Source of the DNA: Streptomyces tsukubensis
GTDB taxonomy: Bacteria > Actinomycetota > Actinomycetes > Streptomycetales > Streptomycetaceae
Length of the DNA stretch: 64,000 bases
Assembly: GCF_009296025.1 (NCBI RefSeq)
Contig: NZ_CP045178.1
Location: 6,882,001 to 6,946,000 of the forward strand
Direction of reading: 5' to 3'
The position numbers and the translations under genes are program-made. The notes under the pieces are model-generated. The model saw nothing but the letters and a program-made list of their open reading frames with translations, did no database searches and had not been told where the DNA came from. Positions 62,263 through 64,000 of this stretch are shown piece after piece (position 1 is the first letter of the stretch; each line of letters begins with the position of its first letter).

Positions 62263-64000
62263 CCAAGCGCAGGCCCCCCGCTCTCAAGGCGAACCCGTGG
62301 CAGCAGGACCTGCTGTCCGGTCTCAAAGCTCTTGCCGCTCAGTACCCAGCAGACCTCCGCGTCTTGGGCGGCCCTCAAATCCTGCCCAACGGCACGGCTC
62401 TGGCTTCCATCTGCCTGTTCACCGCCGGCATCCCGCACGTCGAGGGCGGTCTTGCTCTGGGCGAGGCAGAGGAGTTCATCCTCTGCCTCCCGCCCACCGA
62501 GCAAGTGCCTCCGCAGGTACTGACCCCGCACACCCGCTTCGCCGGCACCCCGCATGTACTGGAGGGAGTGCGCCTGTGCATCTACCTTGACGACGCCCGT
62601 GAGTGGAACCCCGAAGGAGGCATCCCCGCCGTCCTGAACCGACTGTGGCAGTGGCTTACGGACGCTGCTTCCAACCGATTCGACGCCACCACCGCCCTGT
62701 ACCACGCCGTCGGGGGAGTCCTCCACCGCACCGACGGCACGCCCACCATCGTTGCCCGGGAACCGGACGAGCACCGCACCGCGCACACGGCCTGGCTCAC
62801 CCCACGTTCCGGTCAGCGACTCGATCTGTCCAGCCACCGGGTCAGCGAGCACAGTCAGCGCGTGCCCGTACTACCCCTCAGCCATCATCTGCCGCTGGCG
62901 GCCGGTCACACCCTCGCCGCTCTCCTCGACCGCATCGACACCCTCACGCCCAACGAAACAAGAACCCTCCACCAGCCCCGACGCCCCTCATCCGCCTTCT
63001 TGACGGCCCTGACCCAAACAGCCCGCCGCAACCCCGAGGGAACCAGTCAGTACTTCGTCCTCGCCGTACCCCACCCCCGTCTCCCAGCAGAGCCTCGCTT
63101 CCTCCTGGCCGGCCGCCTGCCCACCCCGGTCAGTGACGCCCTCCGTCGCATGTCCCGCGTCCAACAAGGTCCATTCGCGCTGCCAGCCGAGGTGCGCGAT
63201 AGCGCCATCGAATGGTGTTACCTCTCCGACGAACGGGAAGCCGTGACCACTCGCCGTGACGTCCAACGACCCGTCAACGCCTTCTACGACACCCACGTTC
63301 ATCTCTGGGGCTGCGGTGGTATCGGTTCCTGGGCCGCAGAACTGATTGCCCGCGCAGGAGCCGCCCGTATCACCCTCAGCGATCCCGGCACACCCATCAC
63401 CGGAGGGCTGCTCGTGAGACAGAACTACGCCGAGGCCGACATCGGCGAGAACAAGGCGGTAGCCCTGGCCAAACGCCTCCTCAGCCTGCGCGACGACCTC
63501 ACCGTTGACATTTCCCCGTCGCCACCCTCACCCGAACTGTTCGACGCAGCCCACCAGGCCGACGTCGTCATCGACACCACCGTCAGCATCACCGCGGGAC
63601 GATTCCTCGACCTCCTGGCACGCCTCCCCGGCCGTAAAGCAGTGCTAGCTCAGATGGCCACCGACGTCACCGCGGCCAGTCATGGCATCCTCTCGGTCTC
63701 AGCCCGCGACACCAGCCACGGCCCAGCGTTCATCGATCACACCACCGGCAAGCATGTTCTGGCCGACCCCACCCTGGAGCCCTACCACTCGCTGTGGAGC
63801 CAACCACAGTCGGGCCAGGAGATCCGCCCCACGCGTGGCTGCTCCGTGCCCACTTTCCACGGATCCGCTGCCGACCTCGTCGGCATCACCGCGAGTCTCA
63901 TCACCCTCCTGGGCACGCAGATGCACCACCCAGTTTCCGGAACCCACCTATGTGCTCAGCCGCACACCGGAACCCAACCGGCTCAGCACTTCGTCCCCTA
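62259..64000 (+). CDS. Cap2-like E2-E1 (UBC-ThiF) fusion, CBASS ancillary (3' end beyond window)
   Basis: Open from the ATG at 62259 to the window end, 580 residues seen. N-terminal E2-like domain with a likely catalytic Cys107 in GVRLCIYLDDAREWNP and the PxxGIPAVLNRLWQWL segment. The E1/ThiF domain has GCGGIG at 351-356 and LSDPG, and the E1 catalytic Cys528 in RPTRGCSVPTFHG. Cap2 conjugates the C-terminal Gly of CD-NTases and thereby primes CBASS (known). Overlaps the CD-NTase stop (ATGA), so the pair is coupled. An effector and Cap3 JAB peptidase would lie further right. Confidence 0.9.
   Translation, partial: MTKRRPPALKANPWQQDLLSGLKALAAQYPADLRVLGGPQILPNGTALASICLFTAGIPHVEGGLALGEAEEFILCLPPTEQVPPQVLTPHTRFAGTPHVLEGVRLCIYLDDAREWNPEGGIPAVLNRLWQWLTDAASNRFDATTALYHAVGGVLHRTDGTPTIVAREPDEHRTAHTAWLTPRSGQRLDLSSHRVSEHSQRVPVLPLSHHLPLAAGHTLAALLDRIDTLTPNETRTLHQPRRPSSAFLTALTQTARRNPEGTSQYFVLAVPHPRLPAEPRFLLAGRLPTPVSDALRRMSRVQQGPFALPAEVRDSAIEWCYLSDEREAVTTRRDVQRPVNAFYDTHVHLWGCGGIGSWAAELIARAGAARITLSDPGTPITGGLLVRQNYAEADIGENKAVALAKRLLSLRDDLTVDISPSPPSPELFDAAHQADVVIDTTVSITAGRFLDLLARLPGRKAVLAQMATDVTAASHGILSVSARDTSHGPAFIDHTTGKHVLADPTLEPYHSLWSQPQSGQEIRPTRGCSVPTFHGSAADLVGITASLITLLGTQMHHPVSGTHLCAQPHTGTQPAQHFVP

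Overview
The window looks like a Streptomyces (or close relative) chromosome arm. GC content is very high, GTG and TTG starts are frequent, TetR/GntR/LysR/LacI/LuxR regulators are dense, and there are class F sortases, a secreted Endo H and darcynin-type proteins. No rRNA or tRNA gene was found.

Layout. 0.0-0.9 kb: TetR regulator cut by the left edge and a small membrane protein. 1.0-6.5 kb: FadR-type GntR regulator, a perfect palindromic operator, and a sugar ABC importer operon (binding protein, two permeases, no ATPase) ending in a mannonate-dehydratase-like enolase-superfamily gene. 6.7-11.2 kb: small enzymes (GNAT, FBP zinc protein, VOC), a quinone-oxidoreductase-type dehydrogenase divergent from a LysR gene, and a superinfection-immunity-like membrane protein. 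11.4-13.8 kb: translationally coupled RsbQ-like hydrolase, PAS-PP2C phosphatase and STAS protein (stress signalling). 14.2-16.6 kb: P450 with its ferredoxin, divergent from a TetR gene, with an 18-bp operator between. 16.7-24.5 kb: DUF998 protein, TetR/siderophore-interacting-protein pair, catalase, sortase plus surface protein, LysR/darcynin pair.

24.6-33.2 kb: a 1786-residue secreted RHS/YD-repeat polymorphic toxin with a small probable immunity gene, an 8-bp minisatellite upstream of it, a LacI regulator, and a TetR/cupin pair. 33.4-41.8 kb: condensation-type acyltransferase, giant LuxR (LAL) regulator divergent from an MBL-hydrolase/carboxylesterase operon, and Endo H followed by a terminator and one orphan CRISPR-like repeat. 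42.2-46.9 kb: DUF4331, TPR and NicO-type transporter operon. 48-53 kb: CHRD protein and sortase, then a stretch of gene relics (carbonic anhydrase, membrane protein, tyrosine integrase, IS701 transposase, CorA) around an intact hemopexin-repeat gene.

53.2-64.0 kb is a defence island. On the minus strand are an EACC1-like small protein (with an apparent -1 frameshift), a 1251-residue caspase-SF1 helicase fusion overlapping it, and an unrecognised 496-residue protein upstream. On the plus strand are an XRE regulator overlapping an ImmA/IrrE peptidase (CapH/CapP-like), then a CD-NTase overlapping a Cap2-like E2-E1 fusion. The last two are the core of a type II CBASS system whose effector lies beyond the right edge. 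The caspase cassette and the CBASS locus are the most interesting content.
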